DNA from: CAYHVH01 sp964360335
Lineage (GTDB): Bacteria > Patescibacteriota > Doudnabacteria > UBA920 > 2-01-FULL-46-14
Direction: 5' to 3'
Length of the DNA: 49,011 nt
Assembly (NCBI GenBank): GCA_964360335.1
Contig: CAYHVH010000004.1
Span: forward strand, 1 to 49,011
Shown: piece by piece, positions 31,459 through 37,640 of the stretch
Numbering within the stretch: position 1 is the stretch's first letter
Layout: the number at the start of each line of letters is the position of its first letter
Translations under genes and position numbers: made by a program
The notes under the pieces: model-generated
What the model saw: the letters and a program-made list of their open reading frames with translations, nothing else
Databases searched by the model: none
What the model was told of the DNA's origin: nothing

Positions 31459-32196
31459 ATGGCCCGAATTCCCTTTGAGAAGTTCGTAAAAAAATACGGC
31501 ACGGCGACCGCGATTCTGCTGGGGGCGGTGATTATCGGGGCGGCCATTTTAGTTTCCTCCGGGAGAGTGGAGTGGGGGAGGGGCGACAAGTCGGGACAGA
31601 AGCCCCAGGGAGAGGGGCGCGCGAGCGTCATTCGTGGAGAGCGCCAGGAAGTATCGGCGGACGATGATCCGGCCTTGGGCGAAGCGAACGCGGCGGTCAC
31701 GATGATTGAGTTTAGTGATTTTCAGTGCCCCTTCTGCCGGAGTTTTTGGCGGGAGACCCTGCCGCTTATCAAGCAAAACTATATTGATAAAGGTCTGGTG
31801 CGCTTCGTCTATCGGGATTTTCCCATCGACAGTCTGCATCCGGCGGCGCGGAGCGCGGCCGAAGCGGCCGAGTGCGCTCGCGATCAGGGGAAGTTTTGGG
31901 AGTATCACGACCGGATTTTCGCCGGACAAGACGAGGAGGGCCGCGGCACGATTCAGTTTGGCCTCGCGGAACTTGAGACTTGGGCCCGGGACCTGCGGCT
32001 CGACGCCGAGGAATTTAAGAGTTGTCTCGATTCCCGGAAGTACCGGGAGGAAGTGGAAAAGGATTTAAGCGACGGGACCGCCGCCGGAGTTACCGGCACG
32101 CCGAGTTTTTTCATCAACGGTCGGCCAGTCGAGGGGGCCTTGCCTTTCGAGAAATTCCAGCCAGTGATTGAGCAGGAGCTGGCCACTAAGAAATAA
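31459..32196 (+). CDS. Membrane-anchored DsbA-like thiol-disulfide oxidoreductase
   Basis: A 245-residue protein with an N-terminal TM anchor (about 17-33), a low-complexity linker and an extracytoplasmic DsbA-fold domain. The active site is FQCPFC (C90, C93) and the cis-Pro loop is VTGTP (P215). A helical insert lies between, as in DsbA. It would oxidise cysteines of secreted proteins such as the pilins and be re-oxidised by the VKOR protein at 433 (inference). It has its own -10 and appears leaderless. Confidence 0.92.
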   Translation: MARIPFEKFVKKYGTATAILLGAVIIGAAILVSSGRVEWGRGDKSGQKPQGEGRASVIRGERQEVSADDDPALGEANAAVTMIEFSDFQCPFCRSFWRETLPLIKQNYIDKGLVRFVYRDFPIDSLHPAARSAAEAAECARDQGKFWEYHDRIFAGQDEEGRGTIQFGLAELETWARDLRLDAEEFKSCLDSRKYREEVEKDLSDGTAAGVTGTPSFFINGRPVEGALPFEKFQPVIEQELATKK

Positions 32197-32199
32197 CTG

Positions 32200-32208
32200 T
32201 GCTATAAT
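32200..32208 (+). promoter_or_regulatory. Extended -10 promoter
   Basis: TGCTATAAT with the hexamer at 32203-32208; an SD-like GAGAGG (32219-32224) lies seven nt before the ATG at 32232. Confidence 0.65.
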
Positions 32209-32231
32209 AGGTATAAGCGAGAGGTCCTAAA

Positions 32232-32732
32232 ATGGCCGAAACAAAACTTATTAACAATCGGACTTTCCGGCTCATCCTGCTTTTGGCAGGAGTGATGCTG
32301 GCGGCGCTCATATATCTGAATGAGCAGCAGGTCTCGCAGCTTCCTCTGCAACAAGAGCCAGCCCCAGTTGACCTCACGCAGATGGCCGATACCCCCCGCC
32401 TGGTACGCGGGGAGGTGAAAGGCGTGATTACCGCTTTTCCCGAAGGTTTTCCGGCGGAACAGGGCGCTCTGCATTTAGATGGCTATCAGTATGTGCCGGC
32501 GCGCTCCTTGGAGCTGCAGTCCACCGTGAGCTACATTTCCCAGAAGACCCTCGCGGAAAACGGTGAGCTGATGCGGGACTATCTCGCGGCCGCGGGTTTT
32601 GAGATTACCAATCGGGTGGAAAAACCAGGGCTGCTGTTCTACTACGCCACGCGCGGCGAGAACGACCTCTCCATTCAAATCGCCGAGGACAACAACCAAG
32701 TCATCTTGAGCGCCAGTTATCTCAAGCGCTGA
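32232..32732 (+). CDS. Single-TM hypothetical protein, paralogue of 37177
   Basis: A 166-residue protein with one TM helix (LILLLAGVMLAALIYL, about 13-29) and a small extracytoplasmic alpha/beta domain. It shares a layout with the 152-residue protein at 37177: a GExxxxFP start, a YxxxYxA.L-type helix (ENGELMRDYLAAAGFEI) and a C-terminal ISASYLK-like strand. I know of no named family. The pair could bind a common extracytoplasmic ligand; this is a guess. Confidence 0.6.
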   Translation: MAETKLINNRTFRLILLLAGVMLAALIYLNEQQVSQLPLQQEPAPVDLTQMADTPRLVRGEVKGVITAFPEGFPAEQGALHLDGYQYVPARSLELQSTVSYISQKTLAENGELMRDYLAAAGFEITNRVEKPGLLFYYATRGENDLSIQIAEDNNQVILSASYLKR

Positions 32733-32773
32733 CCGCGCCGCTGTTGTCGTATTTAAGGTCAATACTACACAAG

Positions 32774-32829
32774 CTCCCGCCTCTCGACTACATCCCGCTT
32801 AGCGGGATTACGCTCGCGGCGGGGGTTTT
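32774..32829 (+). terminator. Nested hairpin terminator-like repeat, copy 1
   Basis: CCCGCCTCTCG ... an inner ATCCCGCTTAGCGGGAT ... CGCGGCGGG and GTTTTG. A close relative occurs at 35265-35321. Confidence 0.7.
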
Positions 32830-32833
32830 GTGA

Positions 32834-32862
32834 TTGACTGTTTTTGCTGCTCCTTCTATAAT
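32834..32862 (+). promoter_or_regulatory. Consensus sigma-70 promoter
   Basis: TTGACT (32834-32839), a 17-bp spacer and TATAAT (32857-32862). It drives the secreted protein gene at 32899. Confidence 0.8.
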
Positions 32863-32898
32863 CTCAAATGTTCGAAAGCGGACTTCAAGGAGGAAACT

Positions 32899-33798
32899 AT
32901 GAAACGAGTAGCGATAGTTTGTGGCTTGGCACTTTCAGTTTTCGGTTGGTCTCCTGGCCTGTTCGCACAGGCTGAAATCCCGGCCAAACAGAGTCCGGCC
33001 CAGGAGGAAGTTCTGACCAACGAGGCTGTCATCAAGCTGGTCAAGGCCGGTCTCCAGGACGGCCTGATCGCCAACAAGATTCTCACCAGTAAGGTCAACT
33101 TCGACCTAAGCACCGAGGGGTTGTTAGCCCTAAAGAAGGCCGGCGTCTCGGACTATCTGGTTCAGGTCATGCAGGGGGTTTCTATCGCCCAGCGTTATGG
33201 TAGGACACCGGGAGCCAATCCCTATACTGAGCCAGCCGGCAATGCCGGGGGTTTCCCTGACCTGCCGCAATTGTACAGCTGGCGAGGGCTGAAGCTCGAT
33301 AAAACCACGCCCGAGGAAGCACTCCAACTTCTTGGCCAGCCCGACCAGGACAAAGACCAGGACAAAATCGGCCTTTTGCGGGTCTGGGTGCGCTTTACCA
33401 TGAATGAGGATTTGATTGGGAGGCGATACTTTCGCATTCTGACCTACAAAAAGCGCCACGGGCTGGATGAGCTCCGCCTCGCTTTTTATGACGGCAAGCT
33501 GGTCATGATTCATCTTGAGCTCAAGGGGTCAGAGCAGCTTGATCCCAACAGGCTCGAAGAGGAGTACGGGGTGATTTTCCGTCCCAGTCCAGATTGGGCG
33601 GAGGACAAGCTGGAGTACTACCTCTGGACCGAAGGGGATCGGAGCTGGGTCTGGGCCAGGGCCGACAAGCCCAGGTCCATCGTCGGGCAGATCCTCGGTT
33701 CCCGGGGTCGCGAGCACCAGAGCTACTTCCCGGGGTGGGTGAAGGATATTCAACTTGTCTCACACACGCTTCGAGGGAGAGCCGGCGCCCTTCACTAG
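32899..33798 (+). CDS. Secreted hypothetical protein
   Basis: A 299-residue protein with a clear signal peptide (VAIVCGLALSVFGWSPGLFAQA). Residues about 40-95 hold a helical motif (NEAVIKLVKAGLQDGLIANKI ... LLALKKAGVSDYLVQVM, shown in pieces), a type I have seen mainly in Acidobacteria-like secreted proteins. The rest is unassigned. The ATG at 32899 is chosen because AAGGAGGAAACT directly precedes it; the 23-codon upstream extension overlaps the promoter. With a consensus promoter, strong SD and terminator, it differs from its SD-less neighbours and could be acquired. Confidence 0.7.
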   Translation: MKRVAIVCGLALSVFGWSPGLFAQAEIPAKQSPAQEEVLTNEAVIKLVKAGLQDGLIANKILTSKVNFDLSTEGLLALKKAGVSDYLVQVMQGVSIAQRYGRTPGANPYTEPAGNAGGFPDLPQLYSWRGLKLDKTTPEEALQLLGQPDQDKDQDKIGLLRVWVRFTMNEDLIGRRYFRILTYKKRHGLDELRLAFYDGKLVMIHLELKGSEQLDPNRLEEEYGVIFRPSPDWAEDKLEYYLWTEGDRSWVWARADKPRSIVGQILGSRGREHQSYFPGWVKDIQLVSHTLRGRAGALH

Positions 33799-33845
33799 AA
33801 GAGTGTTTTACCTTTTTTGGCAGGACCGTCACGGCGGGTCCTGGC

Positions 33846-33880
33846 GAGGGGAGGTCTTTACCGATCGCCCCTCCTTTTTC
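33846..33880 (+). terminator. Rho-independent terminator
   Basis: GAGGGG pairs with CCCCTC, followed by a long T run. A second small hairpin (AGGACC/GGTCCT) lies just upstream. Confidence 0.75.
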
Positions 33881-33928
33881 TTTTTTGTTTGTTAAACGGG
33901 GTGGAAATTTGCTTGGATTTAGATGATG

Positions 33929-33937
33929 TGGTATAAT
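33929..33937 (+). promoter_or_regulatory. Promoter of hicB, leaderless
   Basis: TGGTATAAT, hexamer 33932-33937, seven nt before the ATG at 33945. Confidence 0.65.
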
Positions 33938-33944
33938 TATTTAT

Positions 33945-34184
33945 ATGATGGAGAAAAAAGTTTTATCGTTTTCAGTGATTTACGAAGCCGCACCCGAGGA
34001 GGGCGGCTATGTGGCATATGTGCCTACCCTGCCGGGCTGTCACACTCAAGGGGACACGCTGGAAGAGGCGGAGCAGAATGTCAAAGAGGCCATTCTAGTT
34101 TATTTGGACAGTTTGCTTGCCCATAAGGAGTCTCTGCCTAAAGAGTCGAGGATTCTGCAGGGAAAGGTTGAGGTGCGCATTTAA
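33945..34184 (+). CDS. hicB: HicB-family antitoxin
   Basis: A 79-residue protein of the HicB/UPF0150 type, which binds and blocks the HicA mRNA-cleaving toxin. The core signature GGYVAYVPTLPGCHTQGDTLEEAEQNV is typical; only the partial RNase H-like domain is present, with no added DNA-binding domain. It is followed nine nt later by a frameshifted hicA. A leaderless promoter precedes it, and a second in-frame ATG follows the first. Confidence 0.85.
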   Translation: MMEKKVLSFSVIYEAAPEEGGYVAYVPTLPGCHTQGDTLEEAEQNVKEAILVYLDSLLAHKESLPKESRILQGKVEVRI

Positions 34185-34193
34185 AGACAACAA

Positions 34194-34423
34194 ATGTCAA
34201 AATTGCCCGCTCTCACGGCGAAGCAAGTGATTAAGGCATTGAAGAAGCTGGGTTTTCAAGAGGACCGTCAAAAGGTTCTCATTTAGTTTTGTACAACCCG
34301 GTGACCAAGCGTCGGACGGTTATACCCGTGCATCCGGGAAAAACAATTAAGAAACCGCTGCTTAAAACGATTATTGAAAAAGACCTTGGGATCTCGCAGG
34401 AAGAGTTTTTAAAGTTGCTATAA
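34194..34423 (+). pseudogene. hicA: hicA toxin gene with single-base frameshift
   Basis: From ATG 34194 the first frame reads MSKLPALTAKQVIKALKK and then GFQEDRQK, and stops at TAG 34284. Shifting by one base near 34272-34276 continues with a HicA-like LVLYNPVTKRRTVIPVHPG and ends at TAA 34421. The full HicA domain, with its conserved GSH (here lost at the break) and PVHPG motif, is recoverable by restoring one G. Either the toxin is inactivated or there is an assembly error. A toxin mutation would be tolerated, since it removes a harmful activity. Confidence 0.8.
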
Positions 34424-34440
34424 TTTTTTTCATCAGCGGC

Positions 34441-34521
34441 CGGCGCGTGGTGGACGTCGAGGCAGGCACGGCTTATGTGTCCAACCGGGGCGCCTTGCCG
34501 GTGCCCGTGAACCTCAACTGA
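34441..34521 (+). pseudogene. Relic of the 3' end of a lipoprotein gene
   Basis: A 26-codon piece ending EAGTAYVSNRGALPVPVNLN plus TGA. It matches the last residues of the lipoprotein gene ending at 37022 (EAGTAHVSNRGALPVPYNLN). The similarity continues through the terminator. Confidence 0.85.
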
Positions 34522-34603
34522 AATCCTCGTGCCGCCGCCCGCGCGGTCGGCATCGAGCAGGGGAAAGACTCTTTAGGGCCTTTCCCCTTTTTTCTTTTTC
34601 TTG
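34458..34603 (+). repeat. Direct repeat: gene 3' end plus terminator, copy 1
   Basis: About 146 bp nearly identical to 36958-37105. It includes a terminator (GGGGAAAG/CTTTCCCC, about 34559-34589, followed by TTTTTTC). Confidence 0.9.
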
Positions 34604-34634
34604 CCGGGGTTTTTTCAGATTTTTGTGGATATGG

Positions 34635-34640
34635 TATAAT
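34635..34640 (+). promoter_or_regulatory. -10 of the RelB/RelE-type operon with candidate operator
   Basis: TATAAT at 34635-34640. Downstream, TGACAAGCA and TGACAAGTA (about 34644-34665) form a short direct repeat, and TATACTTTAGAC precedes the ATG. These are candidate antitoxin-binding sites. Confidence 0.5.
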
Positions 34641-34689
34641 CATATGACAAGCATTTGACAAGTAATTAACCGTTGTATATACTTTAGAC

Positions 34690-34959
34690 ATGAAGACGAT
34701 TTTGAATATCAAAACTGATGAAGAGGTAAAGCAAAGCGCGCAGCGCATCGCTAAAGAGTTAGGCTTGCCGCTAAGTACCGTGGTAAACGCTTATTTGAAG
34801 GAGTTTGTTCGCAATCGCGAGGTCCGTTTTTCTCTCGAGCCGCAGCTTCGCCCCGAAGTGGAGAAGTTGCTCAAGCGGGCAGCGGCGGACTACCGGACGC
34901 GGAAGAACATCGCCGGGCCTTTTTCGACCGCCCGGGAAATGGCTGCTTACCTTGACTGA
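34690..34959 (+). CDS. RelB/DinJ-like ribbon-helix-helix antitoxin
   Basis: An 89-residue protein. The start MKTILNIKTDEEVKQSAQ gives the beta-strand and first helix of a ribbon-helix-helix domain, and LGLPLSTVVNAYLKEFVRN the second helix. The C-terminal part would wrap the toxin. It precedes the RelE-like toxin by two nt, and antitoxins of this type repress their own promoter. Confidence 0.85.
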   Translation: MKTILNIKTDEEVKQSAQRIAKELGLPLSTVVNAYLKEFVRNREVRFSLEPQLRPEVEKLLKRAAADYRTRKNIAGPFSTAREMAAYLD

Positions 34960-34961
34960 TA

Positions 34962-35222
34962 ATGAAGATTTTCTTTCACAACAATTTCAAGAAAAAGTAC
35001 AAAAAACTCCGCCCCAGCGAGAAACAGAAGTTCAAGCAGCGGAGTTTATTATTTTTGCAAAATCCTTTCGATCCGGTTTTGCGTAATCACCCGCTAGGCG
35101 GCCGGTACGAAGGTTTCAGAAGCATAAATATTACTGGCGACTTGAGAGTCCTCTATCAAGATTTAGGCCGACAAGAAGCCTTGTTCATTACCATTGATAC
35201 TCACAGTAATCTTTACAAATAG
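34962..35222 (+). CDS. RelE/YafQ-like mRNA interferase toxin
   Basis: An 86-residue protein of the RelE/ParE superfamily, expected to cut ribosome-bound mRNA. The sequence FFHNNFKKKYKKL, then HPLGGRYEGFRSINITGD and LRVLYQD, with a C-terminal ITIDTHSNLYK, matches the YafQ-like layout (conserved Arg and His near the end). It is intact and follows its antitoxin. A nested terminator-like repeat ends the unit. Confidence 0.85.
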   Translation: MKIFFHNNFKKKYKKLRPSEKQKFKQRSLLFLQNPFDPVLRNHPLGGRYEGFRSINITGDLRVLYQDLGRQEALFITIDTHSNLYK

Positions 35223-35264
35223 CGCGCTTGTCTGATTAGCGATCAAGGCCCAGACCGCAGAAAC

Positions 35265-35321
35265 ACCCGCCTCTCGTCTATCTCCCGCTTAGCCCCAGAT
35301 TACACTCGAGGCGGGAGTTTG
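35265..35321 (+). terminator. Nested hairpin terminator-like repeat, copy 2
   Basis: ACCCGCCTCTCG ... CTCCCGCTTAG ... ACTCGAGGCGGGAGTTT, with the same design as 32774-32829. Confidence 0.65.
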
Positions 35322-35346
35322 ACGTTGTTATAAGCCTTATAAGCCA

Positions 35347-35376
35347 TTGACAGGGGAAGAGCCAGGATATACGCTA
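35347..35376 (+). promoter_or_regulatory. Candidate promoter for the lipoprotein gene
   Basis: TTGACA followed by a ~17-bp spacer and TACGCT. A second TTGACG lies upstream (about 35319). The choice between them is uncertain. Confidence 0.4.
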
Positions 35377-35450
35377 CCCTATTGGCGACCAGGGAGGCGG
35401 CTTTGTGCGCCTCCAAGCGGTCTCCATTTTCCCAAGCTCGAGGAGGGCTT

Positions 35451-37022
35451 ATGAAGAGGATTTTCTGTTCGCTTCTGCTTCTGGCAGTCTGTCTGCTTCC
35501 GGCTGGCTGCGGCGGCGGTGGGGGCAATACCCCTCCTCCGCCACCGCCTCCACCCCAGCCGTCGGTGGCAATCACTGCTCCGACTTCTGGCCAAACGGTT
35601 TCCGGGACCGTGACCGTGAGCGCGAGTTGCACGAACTGCGCCGCGGGTGCGCAAATCCAGTTCAACAAGGATGGGACCAGTAATATCGGTGCTCCGGCCG
35701 CGGTGGCCGCGGGTGTAGCGTCCGTGAGCTGGAACACCATGACTATCGGCAACGGCTCCCACACTCTAACGGCGGCCTTGGTGGGAACGCTTATCGTGAG
35801 CCCCGGCGTGAATGTGTCTGTGAACAATCAGCAGTCCCAACTGCCGCGGATTGACTCCATTACTCCGCCGTGGTTCGGGACCCAAGGACCCTTTGGCGTT
35901 ATTAACGCTTTTAACGTCACTGGGGCGAACTTCACCAATCCTTTTAGCTTGTTCCTGACTGACCTAAAGTCCTGTGCACCGACCTTCCAGGACTCTACGC
36001 ACTTCGTGGCCTGTATCATCGTCGATGCCCCGGGCTACAACCCCGGCGCCGGCGCCATGACCGTGCAGACCGCGGCGGGTACGTCTAACACCGGCCATGT
36101 CGTGCTGGTGTCTCTGGCCAACAACCTGCGGGCCACGGCGACGGAGTTTTATCTCCTCGATCCTGGTTCAGGTTTGTTTAAGGTCTATAACCGCGCCACA
36201 GGAGCAAAGGTCAACGAGATCAACGGTTCTGGCGGTATCGCTTTTGACCTAGACAACTTGACAGGCAGTCTGCTTCGTACAGGAGGCACTGGCGGTATAG
36301 GTGTACACAAACCGGACAATACCGGTGGCGTCGTGACCGACGGCCAGCCAGTTATGGAAGCGGCAGTCCGCGACGGGTTAGTCTGCGCTTCCAAACATCA
36401 GAACGGACGTATCAGCACAGTGGACATCAGCAGTATCACTGTCTGGGACCCGCCCCCGGGCTTTGACCGCCACTATGACATCGGCGGCCAGCCTTTCCCG
36501 GTTGTCAGGTGGAAGCAGGGCAGCACCCAGTTCTGTGGCTCAGTTGACGTCGAGGGCAACCGCCTGATTATCGTCAACCTCACGGCGCAGACCTTCTTTG
36601 TCTCAACCATCAACGGCTTGCGGAAGAAGAGCGAACTGCTTCCTTTCCCAGACATCCAGGTGGGTTTCAAGTTCGCTACCGCGGAGGGCGCTTCGTTTCT
36701 TGGCTACCTACACATCCCGGATCGCAAACTGAAACTCTTCGATCGCGTAACCGGCGCCGAGACCCTTACGGTTGACCTCCCCGTCCCTCTGGGCGCCGTG
36801 CCCACGGAGCTCGCGGTCAATCCCGCGGACGGCACGGTGGTGGTGGCGCTTTTTGACACCGCGACCGGACTCGGCCGGTTGGTGAAGGTCAACTCCCAGA
36901 CCGGCAATGTAACGCAGTTGGCGCAAACCGTGACTTTCGCGATTGACTGCATTTTCATCGAGGCAGGCACGGCGCACGTGTCCAACCGGGGCGCCTTGCC
37001 GGTGCCCTATAACCTCAACTGA
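35451..37022 (+). CDS. Lipoprotein with Ig-like domain and beta-propeller-like region
   Basis: A 523-residue surface lipoprotein. The signal peptide ends in lipobox LPAGC (C20), followed by Gly and Pro runs (GGGGGNTPPPPPPPP). An Ig-like module (PSVAITAPTSGQTVSGTVTVSAS, about 37-125, related to those of the pectate lyase and scaffoldin) precedes a region of about 350 residues with repeated blades (VEGNRLIIVNLT, LDPGSGLFKVYNRATG), probably a beta-propeller. The ATG at 35451 follows GAGGAGGG. Its 3' end and terminator are duplicated at 34458-34603. Confidence 0.75.
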   Translation: MKRIFCSLLLLAVCLLPAGCGGGGGNTPPPPPPPPQPSVAITAPTSGQTVSGTVTVSASCTNCAAGAQIQFNKDGTSNIGAPAAVAAGVASVSWNTMTIGNGSHTLTAALVGTLIVSPGVNVSVNNQQSQLPRIDSITPPWFGTQGPFGVINAFNVTGANFTNPFSLFLTDLKSCAPTFQDSTHFVACIIVDAPGYNPGAGAMTVQTAAGTSNTGHVVLVSLANNLRATATEFYLLDPGSGLFKVYNRATGAKVNEINGSGGIAFDLDNLTGSLLRTGGTGGIGVHKPDNTGGVVTDGQPVMEAAVRDGLVCASKHQNGRISTVDISSITVWDPPPGFDRHYDIGGQPFPVVRWKQGSTQFCGSVDVEGNRLIIVNLTAQTFFVSTINGLRKKSELLPFPDIQVGFKFATAEGASFLGYLHIPDRKLKLFDRVTGAETLTVDLPVPLGAVPTELAVNPADGTVVVALFDTATGLGRLVKVNSQTGNVTQLAQTVTFAIDCIFIEAGTAHVSNRGALPVPYNLN

Positions 37023-37105
37023 AATCCTCATGCCGCCGCCCGCGCGGTCGGCATCGAGCAGGGGAAAGACTCTTTATGGCCTTTCCCCTTTTTTCTTTTT
37101 CTTGC
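36958..37105 (+). repeat. Direct repeat: gene 3' end plus terminator, copy 2
   Basis: This is the intact partner of 34458-34603. It holds the last codons of the lipoprotein gene and the terminator hairpin (GGGGAAAG/CTTTCCCC, about 37061-37088) with a T run. Confidence 0.9.
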
Positions 37106-37119
37106 TTTTGCAGACAAAG

Positions 37120-37130
37120 TGTGATATAAT
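37120..37130 (+). promoter_or_regulatory. Extended -10 promoter
   Basis: TGTGATATAAT with the hexamer at 37125-37130, upstream of the gene at 37177. Confidence 0.75.
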
Positions 37131-37176
37131 ACCAGTAAGCTTAAAAAACTTCCTGAAACTAAAAGCCAAGCGAAAA

Positions 37177-37635
37177 ATGGATTCCCCAAGAAGTTCCTCC
37201 CAGACTCTCTTCCGTGCTTTCATTATCGTGGTTGCGATAGGGATTGTTTTGGCGGTAGTTTTCAATTTCCAGAAAAAAACCGAGCCGCAAACCCCCGAAG
37301 GCCCCCAACCAGTGTACGCCCCGCCGGGAGAGCTCATCGCCCGCTTCCCGCGCGCGCTCATTCTCGACGAGCAGGCGGAAGTTTCGCAAAGCTACTCCAT
37401 CACCTATGACCCGAAACTCACGCAGTACTCGGCGGTTTTGATTTCAGCCGAGAAGCCAGCCGAGCTCTATGACCGGTACCGGACGTACTTCGGGAGCAAC
37501 GGCTGGATCATCCTCAACGACACCGCCGCGGAGATTTACGGTCTCTACGCGCGCATCGCGAGCATCGAAGCCAACGTCACCATCTCCCCCAAAAACGGGG
37601 GGAGCGAGGTTAACATTAGTTATTTGTTGAAATAG
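37177..37635 (+). CDS. Single-TM hypothetical protein, paralogue of 32232
   Basis: A 152-residue protein with an N-terminal TM helix (FRAFIIVVAIGIVLAVVFNF, about 12-31) and a small extracytoplasmic alpha/beta domain (SYSITYDPKLTQYSAVLIS, YDRYRTYFGSNGWII). It shares length, layout and the C-terminal INISYLLK-type strand with the protein at 32232. The ATG at 37177 is chosen because the longer frame runs back through the lipoprotein end. It lies five nt before the large surface protein gene, so the two are probably one operon. Confidence 0.7.
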   Translation: MDSPRSSSQTLFRAFIIVVAIGIVLAVVFNFQKKTEPQTPEGPQPVYAPPGELIARFPRALILDEQAEVSQSYSITYDPKLTQYSAVLISAEKPAELYDRYRTYFGSNGWIILNDTAAEIYGLYARIASIEANVTISPKNGGSEVNISYLLK

Positions 37636-37640
37636 GCAAA

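Noticed and set aside
36943..37176. N-terminal extension of the small TM protein at 37177
   Set aside because: It runs back through the terminator and the end of the lipoprotein gene; the promoter at 37120-37130 lies inside it.
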